From Kutzneria buriramensis (lineage in GTDB: Bacteria; Actinomycetota; Actinomycetes; Mycobacteriales; Pseudonocardiaceae), in assembly GCF_003387475.1 (NCBI RefSeq), contig NZ_QUNO01000013.1:342916-406915 (forward strand): a stretch of 64,000 nucleotides of DNA, written 5' to 3'. The notes under the pieces are model-generated. The model did no database searches. It had not been told where the DNA came from and saw only the letters and a list, made by a program, of their open reading frames with translations. Both the position numbers and the translations under genes were made by a program. Of the stretch, positions 26,087 to 34,616 are shown piece by piece (the first letter of the stretch is position 1; every line of letters starts with the position of its first letter).

Positions 26087-27106
26087 TCAGCCCAGTTCCG
26101 GCAGGATCATCGGCTTGATGTCGAACTTGTCGCTGATCAGCCCGAACTGCTGCATCAGGTCCGGCACCCGCTGGAGCCGGGTGGGGTCCGCGGAGATCGG
26201 GTACGTGGGCAGGTGGATCACCGGCGCGATGTCGGGCTGCACGTTGGCGTTGTCCACCATGGTCTGCTTGACCTCGGTGTCGCCGTGCTGGGTGGCGGCC
26301 TCGGTCTGGGCCTTGCGGATCGCCCGCTGGAACGCGGCCACGGTCTTGGGCCGCTCCTTGGTCGTCTGCTCGGTGGCCATGTAGCCGGACAGCGGGATCC
26401 CGTCCAGCGCACCGGTGAGCGGCTGGAACACGGTGGTGACGCCGGCCTGCGCCTGAGCGATCGTCACGTACGGCTCGGCGAAGAAGGCGGCGTCGATCTC
26501 GCCGCTCTCCAGCTTGGGCAGCATGTCGGCGAAGCCGATCTGCTTCCACTGCACGGTGTTCCAGTCCACCTTGGCCGCGCGCAGGCCGGCCATCACGGCC
26601 AGGTCGGCCATCGTGCCGCGGGCGGTGACGGCGATCCGCTTGCCCTTGAGGTCCTCGGCGCGGGTCAGCGGCGAGCCCTTCTTGACCACGACGGCGGTGG
26701 TGTCCGGCTTGGCCGCCGAGGCATCGGCCACCACCCGCAGGTTCTGCTTGCCCTTGGTCTTCAGCTGCGCCTGCACCAGCACCGGGTAGGTGGCGAAGCC
26801 GAAGTCGGCGTCGCCGCCGAAGACGCTGCTGATCACGTCCGGGCCGCTGGGCTTGTTGACCAGGGTGACGTCGAGTCCCTCGGCGGCGAAGTAGCCGTTC
26901 TTCTTGGCCAGCCACAGCGGTCCGACGTCGGTGCAGGGGATCAGCGATACGTTGATCTTGGATTTCTCCAGGGTCTGGTCGCCGGCCGCCTTCACCTGCG
27001 TGGTCGAGCCGCCGCCCAGCAGGCTGCACCCGGAGTCCACCGCGGCCACCGCGGCCGCGGCCGTCACCGACAGGAACAGCCGCCGCGACCAGGGCGTTGC
27101 GCTCAT
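26087..27106 (-). CDS. ABC transporter solute-binding protein, NMT1/SsuA type
   Basis: A 339-aa exported binding protein. The N-terminus SRRLFLSVTAAAAVAAVDSGC has an Arg-Arg pair and a lipobox-like SGC, so it is a lipoprotein and possibly Tat-exported. Domain motifs are CTDVGPLWLAKKNGYFAAEG (about 58-77) and DFGFATYPVLV. AGGAGA is 8 nt before the ATG. It leads the operon and would deliver the ligand to the two permeases. A 16-bp palindrome lies about 35 bp upstream. Confidence 0.9.
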   Translation of the reverse strand: MSATPWSRRLFLSVTAAAAVAAVDSGCSLLGGGSTTQVKAAGDQTLEKSKINVSLIPCTDVGPLWLAKKNGYFAAEGLDVTLVNKPSGPDVISSVFGGDADFGFATYPVLVQAQLKTKGKQNLRVVADASAAKPDTTAVVVKKGSPLTRAEDLKGKRIAVTARGTMADLAVMAGLRAAKVDWNTVQWKQIGFADMLPKLESGEIDAAFFAEPYVTIAQAQAGVTTVFQPLTGALDGIPLSGYMATEQTTKERPKTVAAFQRAIRKAQTEAATQHGDTEVKQTMVDNANVQPDIAPVIHLPTYPISADPTRLQRVPDLMQQFGLISDKFDIKPMILPELG

Positions 27107-27139
27107 TCGATCTTTCTCCTCCCCGCTCGGGGGTAGAAT

Positions 27140-27155
27140 TCACAATTAACTGTGA
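27140..27155. promoter_or_regulatory. Operator-like palindrome upstream of the NMT1-type transporter operon
   Basis: TCACAATT and AACTGTGA are reverse complements at 7 of 8 positions (TCACA-N6-TGTGA). The element sits in an unusually AT-rich stretch about 35 bp before the solute-binding-protein ATG, where a repressor would cover the promoter. The TCACA/TGTGA order is opposite to a CRP site. Confidence 0.5.
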
Positions 27156-27671
27156 TGCGGATCACCGACCGCACAGCAGGGGACTCTAGCGACCCCCGCA
27201 ATACCGCCGAACATGCGGCCCCGACGGCCGCCGGCCGCAAATCATGCTGTTCCGGGCACCGATTGACGCCGTCCCGACGCACCGGTTTACGCCGAAGCGC
27301 GCAGGCGGTTATCCGATAGCCAAAAAGACACCGAAGCAGCCGTCGCGTCCATGCGGGTGAATTCACCGAAGGCGATCATCGCCAAGAGCGAGGCCGACCC
27401 CGTTCGAAAAACCCCGCCGGGCTGCCGAAACGGTTTGGTCCTTGTCGACGCAAACTGCGACAGGAACGGCGCACGTCGCCGCGAAGTCACCCGGGCGAGC
27501 GTCAACACCGGCTCTTCGGCTGTGTTAAGAAGCTTCGGTGCAATTGCATCCGGCGATCGCAAGGCCGCCGGGAGCGGATCGTCAACTGTCGACAATAGTT
27601 CGCGCCTACGACCCTCGAACTCCGATTCGCCTGCCGGGTCCTTGTTCGGTTGACCAGGGGAGCGTGTGGAA
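27156..27671. other. Long divergent intergenic region before the conservon
   Basis: About 510 bp between the divergent transporter operon and the CvnA-like kinase. It is visibly less GC-rich than the genes around it, with runs such as CAAAAAGACACC and GTTCGAAAAACCCC. I see no plausible coding frame. It probably holds the promoter and 5' leader of the conservon. No riboswitch fold was recognised. Confidence 0.5.
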
Positions 27672-30374
27672 GTGTCCGAGCCACAGCGTCGGGACACCGA
27701 AGACGAGCCGGGCGGTCGTCGCCGGCCCGCCCGGCCGGTGACGGGACGACGACCCGGGCCCGGTGGCTCGGCCGGCGGGCGATGGCGGCTGCGGAACTGG
27801 CGGCTGCGCACCAAGGTCGGCGCCGTGCTGCTGGTGCCGACCATCGCGGCGCTGGTGCTGGGCGGCCTGCGGGTGCAGACCGAGATCGACAACGCCAACA
27901 ACTTCCACCGCACGGTGGCCCAGGTCGACGTGGCCAAGCAGCTCACCGAGGTGGTCCACCAGCTGCAGAGGGAACGCGAGCTGATGGTCGTCGGCGCCGG
28001 CGCGGCCAGCTCGGCCGCCGGCAGTCCGCTGGCCGTGCAACTGGACCGCACCAACAACGCGATCACCGACCTGCGGTCCGCGGTGGCCGGGCTGAACCTG
28101 CCCGACGCCGGCAGCATGGACCGCTACACCCGCGCCGTGGACGGCCTGAGCACGCTGACCACGCTGCGCGTGCTGGCCCAGCGCGGCGTCTACCCCGACT
28201 CCGCGCTGTTCACCGAGTACACGTCGGTGATCGACTCGCTGGTGCAGGTCGGCCGGGAGGTCAGCGCGGCCGCCGGCAGCCAGGAGCTCTCCCGCGCCAG
28301 CACCGCCGCCCAGACGCTGGGCCAGGCCAAGGAGCAGATCGCCCAGCTCGACTCGCTGCTCCGGATCGCCGCGGCCAACAACTCGTTCCAGTCCGCGCTC
28401 AACCAGGACCTGGCGCGCGCGGCCAACGCCGCGTTCACGGCGTCCATCGCGGACTTCACCGCGGTCGCCACCACCCAGGAGCGCCAGCAGTTCAGCGACG
28501 GCTACTCCGGCGCCGACGTCGACGCCGACCACCTCACCGAGCAGTCCGCGCTGCTCACCGACAGCCCGAACGCGCCGCTGAACATCGACATCCCGGCGTT
28601 CACGGCGACCAGCGACACCGCCAACGACAAGCTGCACAAGGTCGAGCTGGGCCTGATCAGCCAGCTGCGGTCGCAGGCGACCGCGCTGGCCAACGACGCC
28701 GCCGCCTCGGCCGGCCGGGACATCGCCGCCCTGCTGGGCACGCTGATGATCGCGCTCGGTCTGATGCTGGTGGTGGCGTGGTCGCTGCTCACGCCGCTGC
28801 GCCGGCTCCGCCTGGAGGCCCTGGACATCGCGCACGTCCGGCTGCCGCAGACGCTCAAGCGCATCCTCGCCGACCCCGACCCCGTGCAGGCGTCGAAGAA
28901 CGCGGTCGACCCGGTGTCGGTGTTCAGCCGCGAGGAGATCGGCCAGCTGGCCCGGGCCTTCGACGTGGTGCAGGACCAGGCCGTGCGGATGGCCACCGAC
29001 CAGGCCGTGCTGCGCGACAACGTGAACGCGATCTTCGTCAACCTGTCCCGGCGCAGCCAGGCACTGGTCGAGCGGCAGCTGTGCGAGCTGGACCGGCTGG
29101 AGCAGAACGAGCAGGATCCCGACCAGCTGGCCCGCTTCTTCGTGCTGGACCACCTGGCCACCCGGATGCGCCGCAACAGCGAGAACCTGATCATCCTGTC
29201 CGGCACCGGGCTGACCAAGCACATGGTCCGGCCGCTGCCGCTGGCCGAGCTGATCGGCGCGGCGATCTCCGAGGTGGAGCACTACGCCCGGGTCAAGGCG
29301 ACCGGACTGCCGACCGTGCTGGTGCACGGCCGGGCGGTCAAGGACCTGGTGCACCTCATCGCCGAGCTGCTGGACAACGCCACCACGTACTCCGAGGCGT
29401 CGACGACCGTGACGATCGCGGCCCGCACGCTGCGCGGCGGCCAGCTGGCGATGCAGATCTCCGACTGCGGCATGGGCATGACCGCCGAGGAGCTCGACGC
29501 CGCCAACCAGCGGCTCGCCGACCCGCCCGCCTTCGACGTGACGGTGGCCCGCCGGATGGGCCTGTACGTGGTCGCGCGCCTGGCCCAGCGGCACAACATC
29601 CGGGTCCGGCTGCGCAACGGCGACTTCATCGAGGGCGGCACCAAGGCCGTCATCACCGTGCCGGCCGACCTGCTCGCGCCGCCGCGCGAGGAGGAGACGC
29701 CGGCGCTCACGGCCGCGCCGCGTCGGCGTGTGCTCGAGGAGACCCAGCCCGGCGACGTGCCGATCCCCCGACAGAGCCAGAACGGCAGCAGCAGCCTGTT
29801 CCGCAAGCCGCCCGACGAGGCCGAGGTCGAGCCGCCGCCGGTCAGGAAGGACCCGGAGCCCGAGCCGACCCTGCGGCTGCCGATCTACGAGGAAGTCCTG
29901 TCCCGCTGGTTCCAGCCCGTCGAGCCGGTCGACGAGTGGCCGGTGGACGAGCCGGACGCGCCGCCGCTGCCGGACCTGCCGGCCGCCGTCGAGGTCGGCG
30001 TGCCGGTCAAGTCGCCGGAGCCGGTCAACCGGCACGAGCTGCCGGGCCGGCCGTGGAACTCGCCGGCCGACGAGGGCTGGCTGACCGTGCGGACCCGGCT
30101 CAGCGGCCCCGCCGGCGACCAGCTCACCCCGGTCGGCCTGCCCAAACGCGTGCCGAACAAGCACCTGGTGCCCGGCTCGGCCGCGCCGCGCAGCGCGCCG
30201 CCGGACGTGCAGGAGACCCGGCCGCCGCAGTTCCCCGAGCGGTCCCCGGAGACGACCCGCAGCCGGCTGGCCGGCTTCCAGCGCGGGCTCGGCCGGGCGC
30301 GCCGGCACGCGCTGGACAGCGAGTCGGACGACATGGCCCCAAACGGCATGGCGGCGGCCGAGCACCGCAGCTGA
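27672..30374 (+). CDS. CvnA-type sensor: nitrate/nitrite-sensing-like extracellular domain + HAMP-like + histidine-kinase ATPase
   Basis: A 900-aa membrane sensor of the actinobacterial conservon type. A first membrane helix (GAVLLVPTIAALVLGG, about 50-65) is followed by a ~270-residue helical extracellular domain like the nitrate/nitrite-sensing (NIT) domain. A second helix (about 355-380) and a linker lead to an ATPase with N box AELLDNATTYSEAS (Asn about 569) and a DCGMGM G-box. No His phosphoacceptor box is evident; the equivalent region reads IFVNLSRRSQALVERQL. The ~230-residue tail is Pro/Glu-rich and disordered. CvnA proteins work with small roadblock (CvnB), CvnC and GTPase CvnD partners. 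GTG 27672 is 9 nt after AGGGGAG; GTG 27666 is an alternative. Confidence 0.9.
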   Translation: MSEPQRRDTEDEPGGRRRPARPVTGRRPGPGGSAGGRWRLRNWRLRTKVGAVLLVPTIAALVLGGLRVQTEIDNANNFHRTVAQVDVAKQLTEVVHQLQRERELMVVGAGAASSAAGSPLAVQLDRTNNAITDLRSAVAGLNLPDAGSMDRYTRAVDGLSTLTTLRVLAQRGVYPDSALFTEYTSVIDSLVQVGREVSAAAGSQELSRASTAAQTLGQAKEQIAQLDSLLRIAAANNSFQSALNQDLARAANAAFTASIADFTAVATTQERQQFSDGYSGADVDADHLTEQSALLTDSPNAPLNIDIPAFTATSDTANDKLHKVELGLISQLRSQATALANDAAASAGRDIAALLGTLMIALGLMLVVAWSLLTPLRRLRLEALDIAHVRLPQTLKRILADPDPVQASKNAVDPVSVFSREEIGQLARAFDVVQDQAVRMATDQAVLRDNVNAIFVNLSRRSQALVERQLCELDRLEQNEQDPDQLARFFVLDHLATRMRRNSENLIILSGTGLTKHMVRPLPLAELIGAAISEVEHYARVKATGLPTVLVHGRAVKDLVHLIAELLDNATTYSEASTTVTIAARTLRGGQLAMQISDCGMGMTAEELDAANQRLADPPAFDVTVARRMGLYVVARLAQRHNIRVRLRNGDFIEGGTKAVITVPADLLAPPREEETPALTAAPRRRVLEETQPGDVPIPRQSQNGSSSLFRKPPDEAEVEPPPVRKDPEPEPTLRLPIYEEVLSRWFQPVEPVDEWPVDEPDAPPLPDLPAAVEVGVPVKSPEPVNRHELPGRPWNSPADEGWLTVRTRLSGPAGDQLTPVGLPKRVPNKHLVPGSAAPRSAPPDVQETRPPQFPERSPETTRSRLAGFQRGLGRARRHALDSESDDMAPNGMAAAEHRS

Positions 30375-30395
30375 CGGACAGGAGCGTAAGCAGGC

Positions 30396-30815
30396 ATGAC
30401 CAACCAGGAACCCGGCGACTTCGGCTGGTTCATCACGGACTTCGTGCGCCGCGTGCCCGAGGTGGCGCACGCCGTGGTGGTGTCCGCCGACGGCCTGCTG
30501 CTGGCCGGCTCGCACGCGCTGCCGACCGACCGGGCCGAGCAGGTGTCGACCGTGGCCAGCGGGCTGGTCAGCCTGGCCAAGGGCGCGGCCCGGTGCTTCG
30601 AGATGGGCGAGGTGGTGCAGACGATCGTCGAGATGCGGCAGGGCTACCTGTTCCTGATGTCGATCAGCGACGGGTCGTGCCTGGCCGTGCTGGCCGCGCC
30701 GACCTGCGAGATGGACGTCGTCGCGTACGAGATGTCCATGCTGGTGGAGCGGATGGCGACGCGGTTGACGCCGGAGCTGCGGGCACAGCTGGCGGCGGCC
30801 GCGGTACACGACTGA
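30396..30815 (+). CDS. CvnB-type roadblock/LC7 domain protein
   Basis: A 139-aa roadblock/LC7 protein: FITDFVRRVPEVAHAVVVSADG is the first helix and strand, LMSISDGSCLAVLA the central strand pair, and VAYEMSMLVERM the last helix. In conservons CvnB partners the CvnD small GTPase and the CvnA sensor. It lies 21 bp after CvnA with a GGAGCG box. The next gene is on the opposite strand, so the usual CvnC (DUF742) and CvnD genes are missing here. Confidence 0.92.
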   Translation: MTNQEPGDFGWFITDFVRRVPEVAHAVVVSADGLLLAGSHALPTDRAEQVSTVASGLVSLAKGAARCFEMGEVVQTIVEMRQGYLFLMSISDGSCLAVLAAPTCEMDVVAYEMSMLVERMATRLTPELRAQLAAAAVHD

Positions 30816-30832
30816 GGGTGCGGGCCGGAAGG

Positions 30833-31555
30833 TCATTGAGTCGCCGCGGCCTCCCGCTGCCTGGCCCGCTGCTTGAGCAGCCAGCCGATCAGGGGGCCGA
30901 GCGTGAGGGCGATGGCCAGCGTGCCCGGGCCGGCGGTGCCGGTGTGGATGGCCTGCACCGGGTCGGCCAGCACCAGGCCCAGCGCGAGCACGCCCAGCTC
31001 CAGGCTCGTGCGGACGGCGCGAACGCTCCAGCCCCACCTCGCGCAGGCGCCGGTCATCAGGCCGTCGCGGGCGCCGGGGCCTAGGCCGGCCTGGATCACC
31101 AGCGCGGTGCCGAGGGAGAAGACGCCGATGCCGCCGGCCAGCAGCGCCGCGCGCGGGGCGAGGTCCGCCGGCACCGGTACCACCGAAAGCACCAAGTCGC
31201 AGCAGACGCCCGGCAGGAAGGTTGTAGCCAACGTGCCGAGGCCGGGCCGCTGCTTGAGCGGCCACCAGAACAGCAGCACCAGCAGCGAGACACCGATGAT
31301 CACGGTGCCCGGCGACACGCCGAGCAGCCTGGCCAGCGCCAGGTGCAGCACGTCCCAGGGCTGCGCGCCCAGCCGCGCGCGGATCATCAAGGCCAGGCCG
31401 GCGCCCATCGAGGACGCGCCGGTGATCACTCTCGACAGCCGCCAGGCCAGCGTGAGCAGGCTTTTTCGGGGTGGCAGCGAAATGGTCGGGCGCGGTGGGC
31501 GACGGGGCGCGGCCAGGCACTGAGAGCGATGGACGGGCCGGGGTCGCCGGCCCAT
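30833..31555 (-). CDS. YczE/YyaS-type integral membrane protein
   Basis: A ~240-aa membrane protein. The family signature RARLGAQPWDVLHLALARLLG is followed by SPGTVIIGVSLLVLLFWWPLKQRPGLGT and about four more helices; the C-terminus is Arg-rich. YczE-like proteins occur widely in actinobacteria and their function is unknown. The start is uncertain: ATG 31555 gives an Arg/Pro-rich N-terminus, and a start nearer the first helix at about 31415 is possible. Its end is 17 bp from the convergent CvnB stop. Confidence 0.75.
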   Translation of the reverse strand: MGRRPRPVHRSQCLAAPRRPPRPTISLPPRKSLLTLAWRLSRVITGASSMGAGLALMIRARLGAQPWDVLHLALARLLGVSPGTVIIGVSLLVLLFWWPLKQRPGLGTLATTFLPGVCCDLVLSVVPVPADLAPRAALLAGGIGVFSLGTALVIQAGLGPGARDGLMTGACARWGWSVRAVRTSLELGVLALGLVLADPVQAIHTGTAGPGTLAIALTLGPLIGWLLKQRARQREAAATQ

Positions 31556-31918
31556 TCGCCGTGGGTCCGGGGGCGGCCGCAGTCCTAGACACGCCCTGGA
31601 TACCGGAACGGCTGGAATTCGACTGTTGTCCATGTCACGTATTTGTCGATTTTCCTCCATCACGGACCCCACCCTCCTCGCGCCCCCAGGAAACGCCCTC
31701 AGTTTCAACGACAGCCGCCGCCGCGCAAATAGCCAAAAAGGGGGAATGCTCCGACGAATTTCCGACGCCGGTGCACGTGCACGTGCAGCGCGCCATTTCC
31801 GCTGGACAGCGGGGGTCGTTCGAAAAGGATCACCGCACCGGGGGCCGGTCCCCCGACAGTCGGAAGTCCAACTGACATTGCCGGCTGCAGTTACCCGAGG
31901 CAAGTCTCCCATGCAATT
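31556..31918. other. Intergenic region, no gene seen
   Basis: About 360 bp between two minus-strand genes. The middle (31630-31830) is AT-richer than its surroundings and contains short A- and T-runs. Small frames on both strands lack ribosome binding sites and familiar motifs. It is likely the promoter region of the YczE-like gene and the 3' region of the DedA fusion. Confidence 0.45.
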
Positions 31919-33274
31919 TCACGACGCAATCCCGGGCGTTCCCGGGGCCGCAATCAGATGCTCCCGGACCAGTGCGCGGCAGTCCGTCGCCCAGGCGACG
32001 GCGATCCGGGCATGGTCGCGGCGGGCTTCGGACAGGTCGGCATCGGCGGCGTTGGCTCGTTCGGTGTCGATGAGCCGGGTCTGCCGCTCGACCATCGCCG
32101 CGACGACCAGCTCGAGGTCGAGGCCCCCGTAGCCGTCGCACAGCTCCCTCAGGTGGGCCACCTGGTCGGCGACCGGCACGTTGCCCACGGTCTGGATGCA
32201 CCAGGTCCAGGCCTGGTACGCCACGTCGTCGAGCCGGTCCCCCGGCGCGCAGCCCGTCCAGTCGATGAAGGCGACCGGCCGGCCGTCCTGGAAGATCGTG
32301 TTGAACGGGCCCGGATCGCCGTGCACGACGCACTCCCGGCCGCCGGCCAGCCGATGGCCCGCCGTGGCGTCGTGGAGGCGGCGAAGCATCGCCCCGCCCT
32401 GTCGGTAGGCACCCTCGGCTCGCTGTGACGGGTGGTCGGTTGTGCGCCCCGGGACGTAAGTGAGGATGTCCCGGCCCCTGTCGTCGACACCCCGGAAGCG
32501 CGGGGCGTGCGGGTAGCCCACCGCCTCGAGGTGGCGCAGAACCTGCTCGGCGAAGGGCGATCCGGACCGGCGCGTGCGCCGGACGGTGTCGCCGACGCGG
32601 ACCACCTCCGCCGTGTCGTGCCCACCGGCCAACGGCTCTTCCGTCTCATCAGCACCAGTAGTCACATCCTCATGATCAGTGAGCCGCCGCTTCAGGACCA
32701 CCGAGATCACCGCCCCGCACACCAGCGCGGCGACCAGCCCCCACAGCGCGATCCCGCTCAGCCACGTCTCCACCGCCGCCCCCACGTAGTGGACGAGGGC
32801 GGCGGTGCCGGTCGCCCACACGATCCCGCCGAGCGCGTTCGCGACGAGGAACCGCCGGTACGGCATGCGCAACGCGCCGGCCAGCGGCCCGGCGAGGATC
32901 CGCAGCAGCAGGATGAAGCGGCCGAGGAACACCGCCCACATCCCCCACCGCTCGAACGCCCGCTCCGCGCCGGCGAGGTGCCTCGGTCCGAAGTGCCGCG
33001 GGAACCTCCGTCCGGCCCACGCCAGCAGCGGCCGGCCGCCCCGGCGGCCGATCGTGTACCCGATCGAATCGCCGACGATCGCCCCCGCGGCGGCGCAGGC
33101 GGCGACCAGCTCCCAGCTCACCCCCGGCCGCAGCGTCAGCAGGGCGGCGCCGACCAGGGCGAACTCCCCCGGCATGGGAATGCCCAGGCTCTCGATCATG
33201 ATGATCAGGGCGACGGAGACGTACACCGCCCACGGCGGCACGGTCGAGATCCAGTGGGTGATCAACTCGCTCAC
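31919..33274 (-). CDS. Fusion of a DedA-family membrane domain with an APH-like phosphotransferase domain
   Basis: A 451-aa two-domain protein. Residues 1-200 are a DedA/SNARE-associated (VTT) membrane domain: IESLGIPMPGEFALVGAA (re-entrant motif with E and P), GDSIGYTIGRRGG, FLGRFILLLRILAGPLAGALRMPYRRF. A polar linker (about 205-235) leads to a protein-kinase-like phosphotransferase with VVHGDPGPFNTIF (catalytic His318-Gly-Asp, then Asn) and FIDWTGCAPGD (metal-binding Asp). The kinase N-lobe is short, at about 235-300. The GTG at 33274 begins the first helix. DedA proteins act in lipid carrier (undecaprenyl-P) or phospholipid translocation, so the fusion suggests phosphorylation coupled to lipid handling. 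That is inference; see findings. Confidence 0.85.
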   Translation of the reverse strand: MSELITHWISTVPPWAVYVSVALIIMIESLGIPMPGEFALVGAALLTLRPGVSWELVAACAAAGAIVGDSIGYTIGRRGGRPLLAWAGRRFPRHFGPRHLAGAERAFERWGMWAVFLGRFILLLRILAGPLAGALRMPYRRFLVANALGGIVWATGTAALVHYVGAAVETWLSGIALWGLVAALVCGAVISVVLKRRLTDHEDVTTGADETEEPLAGGHDTAEVVRVGDTVRRTRRSGSPFAEQVLRHLEAVGYPHAPRFRGVDDRGRDILTYVPGRTTDHPSQRAEGAYRQGGAMLRRLHDATAGHRLAGGRECVVHGDPGPFNTIFQDGRPVAFIDWTGCAPGDRLDDVAYQAWTWCIQTVGNVPVADQVAHLRELCDGYGGLDLELVVAAMVERQTRLIDTERANAADADLSEARRDHARIAVAWATDCRALVREHLIAAPGTPGIAS

Positions 33275-33404
33275 GTCACCGAGCGTAGGCAGCGCTGGTC
33301 GCCGGCCACATCGAACTTTCGCGACACGACGCCACCGACTTTGGTAGGGGCCAGTTGCGCGAAAACGCCGTCGGACCGGGGCACGGCTCCCTACGATCGC
33401 CGCC

Positions 33405-34547
33405 ATGCGCAAGATCCGCGTCGCCGCGCCGGTCGCCGTCACGTTGGTCGCCGCCCTCACCGCCGGCTGCGCGCAGAGCAAGGTGCCGGCCGGCGCGGAG
33501 GTGACGCTGACTGGCCAGGTGGTCCGGCAGAACGGCGGCCCGGCCGCGAACCTGCGGCTCGCTCTCATCCGCGTCCCCGACCTCGGCGAGGTCGCGACGC
33601 AGGGCCTCATGGTGGTGGGGACGCTGGGCACCGCGTGCCTGGCCGACAACCCGCCGCAGGTGTGCAAGATCCTGCGGACCGTCACCTCCGACGGCCAGGG
33701 CCGGTTCACCGTCCACATGAGCGGGTCGGACGTGCGGGGCAGCTTCAACACGGCGACGAACTTCGGCCTGTCGGCGCAGCTTCCGGCCGCCGGCGACGAG
33801 GTCGGCGGCCCCGGCGTGCAGACGAACTTCGTGATCCAGCGGACCGACCTGGCCGTGCCGGCGCTGAAGTTCTGGGAACCGCAGCACGTCACGGCCGTCG
33901 GCGACGCGGCCAACACCACCGTGGGCTGGGATCGGCTGGCCGGCTCGGGCGACTACACCGTCCACTTCGCCAAGGACTTCCAGGACGTCTGGTCGGCCGA
34001 CGGCACGCCGGGATCCACAGTGGACGCCCGCGCGTTCGAGGACGTGAACGGGGTGATCCGCGTCTCGACGACCGGCAGCGCCGCCGGTCCGGACACCAGC
34101 TTCGACACGACCTACACCAGCCAGGGCATTCCGTTCACGGGCAAGGTCGGCCGCCCCGAGTCACGCGCCGCGGCCTGCTACACCGACGGTCCCGACGGCA
34201 AGCCCGTGCCGGTCTCCCCCTGTGTCCTGACCGACGGCTCGTTCGAACATCCGCTCATCCAACCGGAATGCACGTCCAACGACTGCACCGCCGCGACGGA
34301 GCACTGGGTGTACCTCGACCTCGGCCGGCCGCAACAGATCGGCGCGGTCTTCGCCCGCGGCGTCGCCGCCGGCCAGCCGGTCGCGATCGAGACCAGCGAC
34401 GACGCCCACACCTGGACCGCGCGCGGCAGCGGCGCCGGCCGGTTCATGAAGGTTTCCCTGCTGGAGACGGTCACCGCCCGCTACGTGCGACTGCGCGCGT
34501 CGAGTCTGCTCGGCCTGACCCAGGTGTCGGTCTGGCCCACCGCCTGA
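33405..34547 (+). CDS. Secreted lipoprotein with carboxypeptidase-like and discoidin-like (F5/8) modules
   Basis: A 380-aa lipoprotein. The signal peptide and lipobox LTAGC end at Cys22. Residues ~30-120 look like a carboxypeptidase-regulatory beta-sandwich (VTLTGQVVRQNGGPAANLRLALI, SDGQGRFTVHM). A middle domain of about 140-250 is not recognised. The C-terminal ~110 residues (WVYLDLGRPQQIGAVFARG to YVRLRASSLLGLTQVSVW) read as a discoidin/F5-8-type carbohydrate-binding fold. It may bind cell-surface or extracellular glycans. It precedes a LuxR regulator and three glycoside hydrolases, which fits glycan use. Confidence 0.7.
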   Translation: MRKIRVAAPVAVTLVAALTAGCAQSKVPAGAEVTLTGQVVRQNGGPAANLRLALIRVPDLGEVATQGLMVVGTLGTACLADNPPQVCKILRTVTSDGQGRFTVHMSGSDVRGSFNTATNFGLSAQLPAAGDEVGGPGVQTNFVIQRTDLAVPALKFWEPQHVTAVGDAANTTVGWDRLAGSGDYTVHFAKDFQDVWSADGTPGSTVDARAFEDVNGVIRVSTTGSAAGPDTSFDTTYTSQGIPFTGKVGRPESRAAACYTDGPDGKPVPVSPCVLTDGSFEHPLIQPECTSNDCTAATEHWVYLDLGRPQQIGAVFARGVAAGQPVAIETSDDAHTWTARGSGAGRFMKVSLLETVTARYVRLRASSLLGLTQVSVWPTA

Positions 34548-34616
34548 CTTCGTTCACCGGCCGATCGATCGCCTTCGCGTATTGTCTGTCCGTCAGGCCA
34601 CACTGAGGGGACAGTC

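Noticed and set aside
27606..31592. A 1,328-aa open frame on the minus strand across the conservon
   Set aside because: It is low-complexity Arg/Gly/His/Gln sequence antisense to CvnA and CvnB, which have clear domains and start sites.
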